From the NCBI GenBank assembly GCA_045564915.1, contig JBJLGL010000009.1, positions 62,001 through 126,000 on the forward strand: a DNA stretch of 64,000 nt. The letters are read 5' to 3'. Under the pieces are notes generated by a model. It worked only from the letters and a program-made list of their open reading frames with translations. It was not told where the DNA came from and did no database searches. Shown in pieces: positions 15,913 to 24,947 of the stretch (its first letter is position 1; each line of letters begins with the position of its first letter). The stretch is from JAQWRV01 sp045564915 (GTDB lineage Bacteria; Pseudomonadota; Alphaproteobacteria; Rhodospirillales; Rhodospirillaceae). A program made the translations under genes and the position numbers.

Positions 15913-16572
15913 ATGGTTAAAGTCAGTGTCGTCTACGATAGTAGTTTTAAGGGACAAACCGCAGTGCTTGCGGAATGCGTTGCTGAAGGTGCGCGCTCAG
16001 TAGACGGAGCTGAGGTTCATGTAATCCACGTAGATGATGTGCCTGATCGATGGAACGACCTGCACACCGCTGATGCCATCATTTTCGGCTCGCCAACTTA
16101 CATCGGTAGTGTGTCAGGAAAGTTCAAACTTTTTGTTGAGCAGCTTGCGGGTGAAGTCTGGCTCAAGCGTATGTGGAAGAACAAATTTGCCGCCGGGTTC
16201 ACAATTTCTGCCGGGCGCTCCGGAGATAAGCTTAATTGTCTGACTCAGATGGTTATTTTCGCTAGCCAGATGGCCATGATTTGGGTGCCGCAGCATGTTC
16301 TTGGTGGAAACTACTCTACCGCTGGCAGTGAAGAAGACCTAAATCGGATGGCCGGTTATCTAGGCGTTATGGCGCAAGGGAACATCGACGAGCCCGCTGA
16401 TGTGTCACCCCCTGAAAGTGATAAGGAAACGGCACGTCAGCATGGCCGTCATGTCACACAGGTCGCTGCGCAATTCATTGAAGGTCAACGAACATTGCCA
16501 TTCCAGGAGGAGGCGCCTTACGACGCGGAAGGCGAGGGACGCCCTCTTGGTTTGGCAGAATTGCCCGGCTAG
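15913..16572 (+). CDS. Flavodoxin-like NAD(P)H:quinone oxidoreductase (WrbA-type)
   Basis: The 219-residue protein has the flavodoxin fold: 'VSVVYDSSFKGQTAVLAECV' at the N-terminus (FMN phosphate loop region), 'DAIIFGSPTYIGSVSGKFK' around residue 55-73 (the WrbA-type GSPTYxGxxxGxxK signature) and 'KFAAGFTISAGRSGD' for the third FMN contact. Enzymes of this kind reduce quinones by two electrons, or reduce flavin. Its place supports quinone or aromatic intermediates, or it may supply reduced flavin to the RutA-like oxygenase (inference). Its stop overlaps that of the convergent gene by 4 bp. Confidence 0.85.
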   Translation: MVKVSVVYDSSFKGQTAVLAECVAEGARSVDGAEVHVIHVDDVPDRWNDLHTADAIIFGSPTYIGSVSGKFKLFVEQLAGEVWLKRMWKNKFAAGFTISAGRSGDKLNCLTQMVIFASQMAMIWVPQHVLGGNYSTAGSEEDLNRMAGYLGVMAQGNIDEPADVSPPESDKETARQHGRHVTQVAAQFIEGQRTLPFQEEAPYDAEGEGRPLGLAELPG

Positions 16573-17168
16573 CCTTGAGAATCGGGCGACGCAACCAGTT
16601 CGCCTTGGGCGCAGCCATAACAATTACCTGGTCTTGATGCCGCAGCTGCAGAAAACTCGCTGGTATTGTTTAAGCTTTGTAAGGCGAAATGGCTGAACCG
16701 GACATCACCAAGCACAGGGCTTAAGACTTGGAACGTAGTTGTTCTTGCTGCTTCCGGTACGGCACTCTGAGCTGTCATGAAAGCAGCGGGTTGCCAAGGC
16801 GTCGGTAACGCGCCAGATGTCATTTCGCACAAATATACCTGGTAATTTTTGTCCATGGTTTCTGGCGTCGCATCCGGATACCGGCCCCAGCTGTCTGTCC
16901 AGCCTTGCGCGAATTTCTCGACGTCCGGATTGCCCCAGATGTCGTCTAATTTGTCTTTGTCTTCCACATACATAAGGTCAAAGTATGTATAAGGAATCGC
17001 GCAGTCCGCAGGAGAGGTGATCTTCCAGTTTGTGTAATGCTGGATGCCCGGTACCCCATTAAAGAACGGATTATCAATCTCTCTGAGCCAGTCTTCGTAA
17101 TTTCGCTGGGTACTATCTTCTCTAGGTGTGTAAACCAATAAAAGCAGGTCTCTTAGGTCACCGGACAT
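16569..17168 (-). CDS. Conserved protein of unknown function, island paralogue family (copy 2)
   Basis: Starting at the ATG at 17168 the product is 199 residues. It is the paralogue of 15216-15878; both have Y[TS]PR[ED]D followed by RNY[ED]DWL and a WK after the next strand, and both have 'PYTYF' in the middle. It is transcribed away from the large cupin gene at 17275 with operator copy 4 between them. A dimeric alpha/beta-barrel fold is possible. No catalytic residues can be named. Confidence 0.6.
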   Translation of the reverse strand: MSGDLRDLLLLVYTPREDSTQRNYEDWLREIDNPFFNGVPGIQHYTNWKITSPADCAIPYTYFDLMYVEDKDKLDDIWGNPDVEKFAQGWTDSWGRYPDATPETMDKNYQVYLCEMTSGALPTPWQPAAFMTAQSAVPEAARTTTFQVLSPVLGDVRFSHFALQSLNNTSEFSAAAASRPGNCYGCAQGELVASPDSQG

Positions 17169-17223
17169 AATAGTAATCTCCCGTTGATAATGCGATATCG
17201 GGCAAGCAATCACCCCTTTTTAT

Positions 17224-17245
17224 TTGTATAATATTCTGCATACAA
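17224..17245. promoter_or_regulatory. Operator-like inverted repeat, copy 4 (TTGTATAA-N6-GCATACAA)
   Basis: Half-sites TTGTATAA (17224-17231) and GCATACAA (17238-17245) are identical to copy 2. The site lies in the 106-bp divergent region between the genes starting at 17168 and 17275, about 30-55 bp from each start codon, a position that would overlap both core promoters and fits repression. Confidence 0.75.
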
Positions 17246-17274
17246 TAACTGAACGGACAATAGGGGAAATCAAA

Positions 17275-18315
17275 ATGGCTGTCGAAAATTGGCGTAGAGA
17301 CGAACCGACTTTTTACAATTTCCTAGCTCTGGAACGGACGTCGCTCAACGCTCCAGATCCGCTCGGTGGGATTGCCGGCGGCCTCATGAGTTGGGACAAA
17401 AAATCAGAATCTCAAACGTTTGTCGTTGAAGTACCTCCGGGATGGAAAACACAAACAGACTCAAAAGACGCGTCGTTAGAATTCTTTGTTTTGCGCGGTG
17501 ATATGGCCCTCAACGGAGATGCTATAGGGACGGGGGGATATATTCATGTGCCCCAACTGGCCGGTGGGGGTGAGGTCACATCTACCACAGGTGCATTGGC
17601 TCTGGCGTTCTGGAACCCGAACATCCCAGCCTATTCTTATCCGGTAACTCGCAACCGTACGATTAAAACCTGGGAAAAACCTTGGACACAAAGCATTCCC
17701 GGTGCTCATGGCGTTATGCATAAATCGTTACGCCTGCCCGACCCAACGCCTCATCCTTGCGATGAAGGATTTGATGGAGGGCCTGGTGGCTATATCCGGT
17801 TTCAGTACATCGAACCCAATATGATCGCTGAGGATGAGCACGTGCACCATGAGTGTTGGGAAGAAATCATTCTTCTTCAGGGAGATTGTTTTCTAATTAA
17901 CGAAGGGCAGATGGGAATTGGCAGTGTCGTTGGTCACCCACAAGAATGGTATCACGCTCCGTTTGTTTCTCGGTCAGGCGCGTTGATTTTAGTTCACACT
18001 GACTCTCCCATGGGTTTCCCCTGGCCTCCTAGGGAGTATCCCGAAGCGCGCAAGCTTTGCGGGCATTACTTGGATACAGCTCCGTTTGATATCCCCACAG
18101 AGCATGTGGCGTGGGAAGACCACCCCATTAAAGACCTCCAAGAGGAATCCGCCAATTACCAAGCGTGGCGCAAGTCAGAAGAAGGGCAATTGTGGGGTGG
18201 ATACGAAAAGACGACAGAAGTTCCCTATCGGCCAGCTGGGCGTGGCGTTGCGTCAGACTATAGAGCAAGTTGGGCGCGAGAAGGCGATGCGCCAGAGCTT
18301 TCTACTAAAACCTAG
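17275..18315 (+). CDS. Two-domain cupin protein
   Basis: The ATG at 17275 follows an AGGGG ribosome-binding site; the frame is open further upstream, but that would include the operator. The 346-residue product has two cupin-like barrels, the second with a metal-binding motif 'DEHVHHECWEEIILLQG' around residues 197-213 (His-x-His...Glu) and a later His in 'EWYHAPF'. Bicupins of this type include dioxygenases and ChrR-like sensor domains. It has no signal peptide. Given its promoter and neighbours I infer a metal-dependent enzyme of the pathway. Confidence 0.7.
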   Translation: MAVENWRRDEPTFYNFLALERTSLNAPDPLGGIAGGLMSWDKKSESQTFVVEVPPGWKTQTDSKDASLEFFVLRGDMALNGDAIGTGGYIHVPQLAGGGEVTSTTGALALAFWNPNIPAYSYPVTRNRTIKTWEKPWTQSIPGAHGVMHKSLRLPDPTPHPCDEGFDGGPGGYIRFQYIEPNMIAEDEHVHHECWEEIILLQGDCFLINEGQMGIGSVVGHPQEWYHAPFVSRSGALILVHTDSPMGFPWPPREYPEARKLCGHYLDTAPFDIPTEHVAWEDHPIKDLQEESANYQAWRKSEEGQLWGGYEKTTEVPYRPAGRGVASDYRASWAREGDAPELSTKT

Positions 18316-18350
18316 AACGACTTATAAGATGCTTGGCCGGTTGCTCAGAT

Positions 18351-18908
18351 TCACTGAGGGATTCTGTACACTGTGTCCCAGTGGTTCTCCAGATTTACAA
18401 AGTAATCGGTCTCAAGATACTTCCAGGGATCTTCGTCGCCGTGGATTCGAGTCCAGATTGGGCCGAACTGCGGAACAAGCCCGCGCAATGACTTAGCGTC
18501 TCTCCAGTAGTGGATTACTTTGTAGTTGTAGGTTCCGCGGAGAAGTGAATCGAAATGGATCATGGTGTTGGTTACTGTGCCCTTCAACTGCAGTCCTCCG
18601 TGAGGAATGAAGACCTCGTTCGGTGGGCCTAATGGGAGTAACTCGCCAAAGTTCCATTCCTCTTTCTTCAGGTCAGGGTCTGGGTAAATCGTACTGATGT
18701 GATAGCCCATATAGCCATCCATCTCAGAGAAAACGGGTAGAACTTTCGATTTCCAAAAGTCCATGAACCATTCATCTTTGCCAGGCTTAACCAGCATTTT
18801 CTCTTCCACATAATACTGAGCCCCCGTCATTGGCGTTTGTGACCATGAAGGACCAGCGACAAAAGTCACAATTGCGGCAATGATAAAGAGATCAGTTAAA
18901 CGACGCAT
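18351..18908 (-). CDS. Exported protein of unknown function, dimeric alpha/beta-barrel-like
   Basis: The 185-residue protein has a Sec signal peptide (MRRLTDLFIIAAIVTFVAGP, cleavage near 'SWSQ'). The mature part, with 'QYYVEEKMLVKPGKDEWFMD', 'GYMGYHISTI' and 'YNYKVIHYWRDAKSL', has the strand-helix-strand rhythm of NIPSNAP/ABM-like ferredoxin folds. I cannot assign a reaction. A palindrome related to the island operator lies 65-80 bp upstream of its start, so it may belong to the same regulon. Confidence 0.6.
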   Translation of the reverse strand: MRRLTDLFIIAAIVTFVAGPSWSQTPMTGAQYYVEEKMLVKPGKDEWFMDFWKSKVLPVFSEMDGYMGYHISTIYPDPDLKKEEWNFGELLPLGPPNEVFIPHGGLQLKGTVTNTMIHFDSLLRGTYNYKVIHYWRDAKSLRGLVPQFGPIWTRIHGDEDPWKYLETDYFVNLENHWDTVYRIPQ

Positions 18909-18972
18909 TTCGCCCCTCCTTCTATCTCAGTGTTGATTGGGCTCGAGTAAAGCCAAGTAGATACGAATATAT

Positions 18973-18990
18973 GCATACAAAAATGTATAC
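18973..18990. promoter_or_regulatory. Operator-related palindrome with rearranged half-sites
   Basis: GCATACAA (18973-18980) is followed after three bases by TGTATAC (18984-18990). These are the same half-sites as in the four main copies, but in the opposite order and with shorter spacing. It lies in the 149-bp gap between the regulator gene and the exported-protein gene, upstream of the latter. Whether the regulator binds this arrangement is unclear. Confidence 0.45.
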
Positions 18991-19057
18991 ATATATTCGC
19001 TAAAATACACGTGTTTTCGCATATTTTTCTGTGGTTTGTTGAGCCTAAAAGCTGGCC

Positions 19058-19735
19058 CTATTCTTTGGCGATGGAAATAACCCACTGCATGTGGGTCACG
19101 AATGCCGTGGTCGAAACATGGGGGTCAAGATTAAGTAGGGCGGCTTGAATCTGTTCGTAATCGCGCAAGAATCCATCCCAGTGCTCAGGCTTGGAAGGTA
19201 CCTTTTCGGCGAAGAGCGGATTGAAGAAATGAAATGGGACTCGCCGATAAAAGAAATTGACGTAGTAGTTTCCTGAAATCTCGTTTAGGTCTACATGGTA
19301 CTCATAAAGAGAGCGAATGAACTGTAACGGAATTCTGTTATCATAGCCATCGCGAATTCGCTGCATCGCTTTTTCCATGATCTTGATGTTCTTAGGCCGG
19401 TCCATCTTTGGGGTCGCTATGCGCACGCCGAGCACGCAAATCGCTTCTGTAAAGTCTAACAGGTCGATCAGTTCCTTGGTTGAAACTTTTCTGATCATTG
19501 CGCCACGGTTTTGCACAAGATCAATTACACCTTCTCCGGCGAGCACATGCAGTGCCTCACGAACGGGTGCCCTACTAACATCAAATTCTTCAGCAAGATC
19601 GGCAGCGATAAGGCGTTGCCCTGGCGCATAACGTCCTTGCACGACTCCGTTAGTTATTTTTTCTACGACATATTGGACAAGAGATTGTCCATTTTTTTCG
19701 GATTCTTTTTCTTTTTTTTGACTAGTTCTTGCCAT
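19058..19735 (-). CDS. GntR-family transcriptional regulator, FadR/FCD subfamily
   Basis: The 225-residue protein has the GntR winged-helix domain in its first about 95 residues, including 'YAPGQRLIAADLAEEFDVSRAPVREALHVLAGEG' split across the recognition region (helix-turn-helix with S-R-x-P-V-R-E-A-L). The C-terminal half is an all-helical FCD ligand-binding domain with 'YEYHVDLNEISGN', a form of the conserved H-x2-L-x3-SGN metal/ligand site. It has no linked second regulator and sits in the middle of the island, so it is the obvious candidate for binding the repeated TTGTATAM-N6-GCATWCAA sites. The effector is probably a pathway intermediate. Confidence 0.9.
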   Translation of the reverse strand: MARTSQKKEKESEKNGQSLVQYVVEKITNGVVQGRYAPGQRLIAADLAEEFDVSRAPVREALHVLAGEGVIDLVQNRGAMIRKVSTKELIDLLDFTEAICVLGVRIATPKMDRPKNIKIMEKAMQRIRDGYDNRIPLQFIRSLYEYHVDLNEISGNYYVNFFYRRVPFHFFNPLFAEKVPSKPEHWDGFLRDYEQIQAALLNLDPHVSTTAFVTHMQWVISIAKE

Positions 19736-19956
19736 TCGTGGCGGGTCCTAAAATGGTTAGGCCTCTTGGAAGTTTCTTACTTCCTGAAACCAAAGGATTC
19801 AATAAAGGTGAGCTGGCTTTGTCAATCTGTCAGGCACAGCATGTATTTTATCGGAATTCCTAAAATATAACAAACAATTCAAATATTTGTCCGCAGGCGC
19901 TTTATCCTAAAACGCCGGGAAAAGGCGAAAGCGGTGGATACGATATGTATTGTTCA

Positions 19957-19977
19957 AAGTATACAGGATTACTACAA
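19957..19977. promoter_or_regulatory. Imperfect operator-like site upstream of the regulator and CMD genes
   Basis: AAGTATAC (19957-19964) and ACTACAA (19971-19977) resemble the island half-sites, but with mismatches and slightly altered spacing. The site lies in the 297-bp divergent region between the GntR gene (start 19735) and the carboxymuconolactone-decarboxylase-like gene (start 20033). It could mediate weak autoregulation. Confidence 0.3.
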
Positions 19978-20032
19978 TATAAGCTAACAAGTGTGCACTA
20001 CTCTAAACAACTGCACTACTCAGGAGATCACA

Positions 20033-20614
20033 ATGCCAAACCCCCATCTCAATCGCGTTCCCCGCGAAGATATGGATGAAGAGACTCAAGCCGTATGGGA
20101 TTTAGGAATGGAACGCAGTGGCGAAGCTGCCGTCGTTGAGGTGTTTGCCAATAGTCCAGCCATGATGGATTGGTACTTTGAGGGCTTCTACAAGCAGATT
20201 TTCTATAGTGAAAACCCCAATACGAAGCTTGATGTGCGCACAAAAGAATTGCTTCGGCTCAAACTGTCTAAGCAGCACGGCTGTTATTTTTGCAATCGAT
20301 GGAATTCGGTGGATGCCATGAATGCTGGTATCACGCAGGAGCAAATTGACAATATTCCAACAGCATCGTCAGAGCATTTTGATGAAAAAGATATGGCGGT
20401 CATTGCATTGGCCGAGCAGATGATGCTGCAAAATATGCACGGTGAGTTGACCAAAAATCTGTACGGCAGGCTCAAGCAATATTACTCCGACGAACAAGTT
20501 GTAGAGATGGGGTTTGTCGCGGCAGTACTGACCGGAATGGCAAAATACCTCTTCGTATTTGACCTTGTTACGAAAGAAGAAGTTTGTCCTGTCGTGCCGC
20601 AAGCGGCCGAATAA
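20033..20614 (+). CDS. Carboxymuconolactone decarboxylase/AhpD-like protein
   Basis: Using the ATG at 20033 behind an AGGAG sequence gives 193 residues. The core 'VRTKELLRLKLSKQHGCYFCNRWNSVDAMNAG' region (quoted by its elements: E-L-x-R-L, C-Y-F-C, and the downstream His/Asn turn) places it in the CMD/AhpD family. The CxxC pair fits the AhpD peroxidase-like branch more than true decarboxylases. It heads an apparent operon leading to the class IV aminotransferase. Its function in this pathway is open: redox relay, or a gamma-carboxymuconolactone-type step. Confidence 0.8.
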   Translation: MPNPHLNRVPREDMDEETQAVWDLGMERSGEAAVVEVFANSPAMMDWYFEGFYKQIFYSENPNTKLDVRTKELLRLKLSKQHGCYFCNRWNSVDAMNAGITQEQIDNIPTASSEHFDEKDMAVIALAEQMMLQNMHGELTKNLYGRLKQYYSDEQVVEMGFVAAVLTGMAKYLFVFDLVTKEEVCPVVPQAAE

Positions 20615-20657
20615 ATATTTGCAAGGCTGATCACAGGTTCATTTTTGGGAGTGGGGT

Positions 20658-21545
20658 ATGGCCGAAGAGCCAGTCATCTATATCGATGGGGTATTCAAGC
20701 CTCTCAGCGAAGCAAACATATCAATCCTCGACCAAGGTTTTTTGCTGGGTGATGCTGTTTTTGATGTGGTGTCAGCTTGGAAGGGTAGCATCTTTAAACT
20801 GGACGCTCATCTTGACAGGTTTGAAGATTCAATACGTGCGACAAGGCTTACGCCATCTCTGGATAGGGAAGGTTGGCGTGCGGCTATCATTGAGACAGTC
20901 CAACGCAACAATTTCAAAGATGCCAGCATCCGGTTTATTGCATCGCGCGGGGTTTCGACTGAAGTGATTGCTGACCCGAGAAACAATACTCCTACGGAGA
21001 TTGTGTGGGTAGCTCCCTATGTCTTTCTGGCTGACGAGACTGGCCGGAAGAACGGCATCAGACTGATGATTAGCAATTTGAGGGGGTTCCCAGCCGATAC
21101 TCTTGACCCTCGATATAAATGCGTTGACCGTCTGCACTTTCAACTCGCAAAAATTGAAGCGCTGGACGCCGGTTATGATGACGTCGTTTGGCTTGGTCAT
21201 AGTGGCCATGTTGCAGAAGGACCCGCATCTAATATTTTTATTGTGAAGGGCGGGGTTCTTTACACACCCTCTGAAGGTGTCTTGCGGGGAATCACGAGGC
21301 AAACTTTTATTGAATTGGCCATCCGCGCTGATATTGAAGTGCGGGAATGTAATCTTTCATCCTTTGATTTGTTTAGCGCCGATGAAATATTCACGACCAG
21401 CACTGCAGGTGGAGCACTGGCAGTTCGTGAAGTGTCCGGCCGCTCTACGGTTTCAGCCGGTCCCGGTCCTGTGACCCAAAAACTTGACGCTATGTATTGG
21501 AAAATGAGAGATGATGGTGAATACGGAACTCCAATATTTTCCTAG
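20658..21545 (+). CDS. Class IV PLP-dependent aminotransferase
   Basis: The 295-residue protein has the BCAT/D-amino-acid aminotransferase fold: 'DQGFLLGDAVFDVVSAW' near residue 25, the Schiff-base lysine region 'DPRYKCVDRLHFQLAKIEAL' near residue 153, and 'EGPASNIFIVKGG' with 'GVLRGITRQ' for the cofactor phosphate. Family members transaminate branched-chain or D-amino acids, or lyse aminodeoxychorismate; (R)-amine transaminases belong here too. It is the second aminotransferase in the island, after the class III enzyme at 1833. Confidence 0.88.
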   Translation: MAEEPVIYIDGVFKPLSEANISILDQGFLLGDAVFDVVSAWKGSIFKLDAHLDRFEDSIRATRLTPSLDREGWRAAIIETVQRNNFKDASIRFIASRGVSTEVIADPRNNTPTEIVWVAPYVFLADETGRKNGIRLMISNLRGFPADTLDPRYKCVDRLHFQLAKIEALDAGYDDVVWLGHSGHVAEGPASNIFIVKGGVLYTPSEGVLRGITRQTFIELAIRADIEVRECNLSSFDLFSADEIFTTSTAGGALAVREVSGRSTVSAGPGPVTQKLDAMYWKMRDDGEYGTPIFS

Positions 21546-21654
21546 CAATATCATGATCGCCATCGTGCAATAGCACAATCTGTTAACCCGTTTTCCTGAT
21601 GTCGTATGCCCCTCCCCAATTCTTCCAGATATAGCCAGACTTATTAGAGGATCC

Positions 21655-23235
21655 ATGGAAGTTGAGTACATCGTCATTGGTGCGGGCTCCGCTGGATGTG
21701 TAGTGGCCAACCGTCTTTCTGAGGTTCATGCAGACCGTGTTTTATTGCTTGAAGCGGGAGGCCGTGATCTCAATCCCATGATCCATCTGCCGATATTTTG
21801 TGGACTTTTGTATACGCGAAATTTGCATAACTGGTTCTACAGAAGTGCGCCAGATCCGAATCTGAAGGGGCGAGATATTTATTTGCCCCGCGGCAAAACG
21901 CTTGGAGGTTCATCGGCCATTAATGGAATGGTTTATATCCGAGGCCATCGGAACGATTTTGATCGTTGGGCTGAACAGGGCTGTGAAGGCTGGTCTTACA
22001 ACGATGTGCTGCCGTACTTCAGAAAATCCGAAAGCCACCTCGACCGAGAGGACCAATTCCATGGCACTTTTGGGCCGCTAAAGGTAAGCAAGGGAGTATT
22101 CCCCAATGAACTGTTTGACGCTTTTATTGAGGCCGGACATTCCGTTGGATATCCGGTAACAGATGATTTTAATGGTGCTCAACAGGAAGGCTTTGGTCGG
22201 TATGATTTTACAATTGCAGGAGGGCGCCGTCAGTCCACAGCAAAAGCATTTCTCAAGCCGATTAAGAACCGGAAAAATTTGAGAACTCAAACTCGGGCAC
22301 ACGTTACAAAGATCATATTTGACGGCAAAAAAGCCGTTGGTGTGGAGTACAAAAAGTATGGAAAAACACACACGATTCGAGCCACGAAAGAAATTGTACT
22401 CAGCTTGGGGGCTTTTAATTCACCGGTATTGCTGCAGCAGTCGGGTATTGGCGCGCAACAGGACCTAGAAGACATTGGCGTTCAACCTGTTCAGCAGTTG
22501 TCAGGTGTAGGACAAAATTTACAGGATCACGTGACGGTATATGTTCAACACAACTGTAAGAAACCGATCACGATCCAGAGTCTGTTTCGGCCAAAAGTCG
22601 CTAGCCAGGCTTTTTTTGAGGCTATTTTTCGCGGAACAGGGCCGGCGGCATGCTTCCCACTAGAGGGCGGCGCTTTTATCAGGACCAAAGACCATCTGTC
22701 TGAGCCTGATATACAGTGTCATTTTCTACCTGGGTTAGGCCCGGGTATGGGCGATAAGGGAGAACATGGGTTCTTCTCAAATATTTGTCAGCTGCGCCCT
22801 AACAGTCGAGGCCGGGTGCGCGCTGGTTCCAAAGAACCTGGTGCTGACCCAATAATCGAAACGAATTTCCTATCGGAGTCCGGCGACTTAGAAACCATCC
22901 GGGACGGGGTCAAGATTCTACGGAAAGTGTTTGCCGATCCCGCATTCGACGACTTACGTGGAGTTGAGAAATCTCCAGGGCCAGATATCAACACGGATGA
23001 TGAATTGGCTGACTGGATTCGGAGTACGGCGGAAACCATCTTCCACCCAGTGGGAACCTGTAAAATGGGCGTGGATGAGTCCGCCGTCGTTGATCCACAG
23101 TTGCGTGTTCGAGGTGTTGAAAACCTTCGTGTCGCTGATGCTTCTATTATGCCAAGTCTTGTGGGAGGGAACACCAACGCAGGAGCAATCATGATCGGAG
23201 AGAAAGCGGCGGACCTTATAAAGGCTGTGTCTTAA
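21655..23235 (+). CDS. GMC-family FAD oxidoreductase (copy 1)
   Basis: The 526-residue protein begins with the dinucleotide-binding motif 'IVIGAGSAGCVVANRLSE', has the GMC signature 'GKTLGGSSAINGMVYIRG' near residue 80-97, and ends with 'HPVGTCKMG' (catalytic His) and 'NTNAGAIMIGEKAADLI'. Glucose-methanol-choline oxidoreductases oxidise alcohols to aldehydes or ketones. A GAGGA sequence precedes the ATG. Its stop overlaps the ATG of the solute-binding protein gene (TAATG), so the alcohol dehydrogenase and the importer are translationally coupled. It is a paralogue of 28627-30219. Confidence 0.93.
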   Translation: MEVEYIVIGAGSAGCVVANRLSEVHADRVLLLEAGGRDLNPMIHLPIFCGLLYTRNLHNWFYRSAPDPNLKGRDIYLPRGKTLGGSSAINGMVYIRGHRNDFDRWAEQGCEGWSYNDVLPYFRKSESHLDREDQFHGTFGPLKVSKGVFPNELFDAFIEAGHSVGYPVTDDFNGAQQEGFGRYDFTIAGGRRQSTAKAFLKPIKNRKNLRTQTRAHVTKIIFDGKKAVGVEYKKYGKTHTIRATKEIVLSLGAFNSPVLLQQSGIGAQQDLEDIGVQPVQQLSGVGQNLQDHVTVYVQHNCKKPITIQSLFRPKVASQAFFEAIFRGTGPAACFPLEGGAFIRTKDHLSEPDIQCHFLPGLGPGMGDKGEHGFFSNICQLRPNSRGRVRAGSKEPGADPIIETNFLSESGDLETIRDGVKILRKVFADPAFDDLRGVEKSPGPDINTDDELADWIRSTAETIFHPVGTCKMGVDESAVVDPQLRVRGVENLRVADASIMPSLVGGNTNAGAIMIGEKAADLIKAVS

Positions 23236-24947
23236 TGGTTTTAGTTGCGTATATGCAGTTGAGAGGCGCAAGCCTAAAATGTTTCATTCTTCTCGTGTTT
23301 GCACTTTCGGGGTGTGGCCCCTCACAGCCTCATGATTCGGATTCAAACTCTCTCATATATGTAACCAACGATGTTCCGGCTGGCTTGGACTATGACGGTG
23401 CCGCATCAACGCTTCCAAATAGCCAGGAAGGCATGGTCAATCTCATGGACCCACTGATTGATTATGCTGCTGGTTCCGTCAATGAAGATGGAGTTGGGTT
23501 GCTAAATTTCACGTCTTTTGAAGGCCGATTGGCGGAGTCATGGTCTTTTGACGAAGACACGCTGACGTGGACGTTTAACCTCCGCCGTGGTGTTGTGAGC
23601 TGTGCCGGGAACGAATTAACGGCAGATGATATTGTGTACACCTTTGCCCGAGCGAAATCCGTATCTGGACCGGCGCCAACAGGCTGGTTTCTAGCCAACG
23701 TTGCTTCTATTGATTCGTTTGACGCGTCTGTGTTGGCAGACAAAAGTCTTCGGACATTGGGCTCTGAAGTATCCAAGATTGATGACTACACGGTGCAAAT
23801 TCGTCAATCGACCCATAACCAATTGTTTCTACCAGCCCTGACAACGTTTGCTATCCGTATATTCGATAGCGTGGAAGCTAAAAAACACGCCACGGAAGCA
23901 GACCCGTGGAGCCACGATTATATCAATAATGTTACGGCGCCCGCTTTTGGTCCCTACTGTGTAGAGCGGTGGGAAAAAGGAAACGAATTCATATTGCGTG
24001 CCAACCCGAACTACTATCGAGGAAAGCCCGAAATTGATCGCGTTGTTTTTAAACGTGTTCCGCAGTCGTCTAACCGGTTCATCATCCTCCGTATGGAGCA
24101 GGCCGATATTACAAAGGGTCTGACTCCTCGTGAGTTTTTAAAGTTGAACGACTATGAGCAACTCCAAGTCGTGGGGGTTACAGGGAACGAAAATCTCTTT
24201 GTTCACATGAACTTCAATTCTCCGCCATTCGACCAAATTAAAGTGCGTCAGGCGATTTCCGCTGCATTGCCCTATCGCTGGATAATTAATAATGGGTACA
24301 CCGGACAAGCTCAGATGTGGAATGGTCTGGTGCCAAGCAGCTATCCAGGCGGAAAATCGACTTTTCATGAGTCTGCCGAAGGACCAGAAATCGCGAAGCA
24401 GTTTCTCGCAGAAGCTGGCTATCCAGGTGGACGCGGTCTAGAAATTTACGAAGACGCGTTCAGATTATCCTATCCCATAGAAAAAGAGGCGACCCTCGGA
24501 CCCATCGCGACTGCGATCCGAAGTGCGTTGCGTAACATCAATCTACCTGTGGAGCTTGATCCTATTCCGTTAACGCAATACGGCGATCGTCAACTCGTGA
24601 AAAAAGATTTGCCTTTTGCCCTCAATGACCAGGAAAAACCGATTGTTGTGGACGCGGGTTACGCGGTTCAGCTTTTTTTCGTGTCGTCAGAGGCTGGAGC
24701 CGTGAACAATATGGTGAACTATCGCAATTCTCGCGTTGATGATCTTTGGTCGGAGGCACGGCAGGAAAGAGACCAGACCCGGCGGTACGATCTCGTCACT
24801 GAAATTTATGAGTATTTGCGAAATGACGTGGTTTGGCTCCCCGTAGTGGAATATCGCACGCAATGGGCCGCGCGACAGGGATTGGAAGGATTTACCTGGT
24901 ATCCTGACAACGGAATACGCTTTGCTGATCTGAGGCGCACACAATGA
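23235..24947 (+). CDS. ABC importer solute-binding lipoprotein, SBP family 5 (peptide/opine type)
   Basis: The 570-residue protein has a lipoprotein signal ('LLVFALSGC' lipobox near residue 26) and the family 5 pattern: 'WTFNLRRGVV' ('LR.gv.f.dG.p.tAdDv' region as 'NELTADDIVYTF'), 'APAFGPYCVERWEKG' and 'YYRGKPEIDRVVFK'. It would bind an oligopeptide, opine or other organic solute in the periplasm. The ATG at 23235 overlaps the preceding stop; an internal Met seven residues in gives a more typical signal peptide and could be the real start. It is the first of four coupled transporter genes. Confidence 0.9.
   Translation: MVLVAYMQLRGASLKCFILLVFALSGCGPSQPHDSDSNSLIYVTNDVPAGLDYDGAASTLPNSQEGMVNLMDPLIDYAAGSVNEDGVGLLNFTSFEGRLAESWSFDEDTLTWTFNLRRGVVSCAGNELTADDIVYTFARAKSVSGPAPTGWFLANVASIDSFDASVLADKSLRTLGSEVSKIDDYTVQIRQSTHNQLFLPALTTFAIRIFDSVEAKKHATEADPWSHDYINNVTAPAFGPYCVERWEKGNEFILRANPNYYRGKPEIDRVVFKRVPQSSNRFIILRMEQADITKGLTPREFLKLNDYEQLQVVGVTGNENLFVHMNFNSPPFDQIKVRQAISAALPYRWIINNGYTGQAQMWNGLVPSSYPGGKSTFHESAEGPEIAKQFLAEAGYPGGRGLEIYEDAFRLSYPIEKEATLGPIATAIRSALRNINLPVELDPIPLTQYGDRQLVKKDLPFALNDQEKPIVVDAGYAVQLFFVSSEAGAVNNMVNYRNSRVDDLWSEARQERDQTRRYDLVTEIYEYLRNDVVWLPVVEYRTQWAARQGLEGFTWYPDNGIRFADLRRTQ

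Noticed and set aside
19736..20032. Strong copy of the island operator upstream of the regulator
   Set aside because: Only an imperfect site with altered spacing (19957-19977) is visible, so it is listed at low confidence and not counted among the four main copies.
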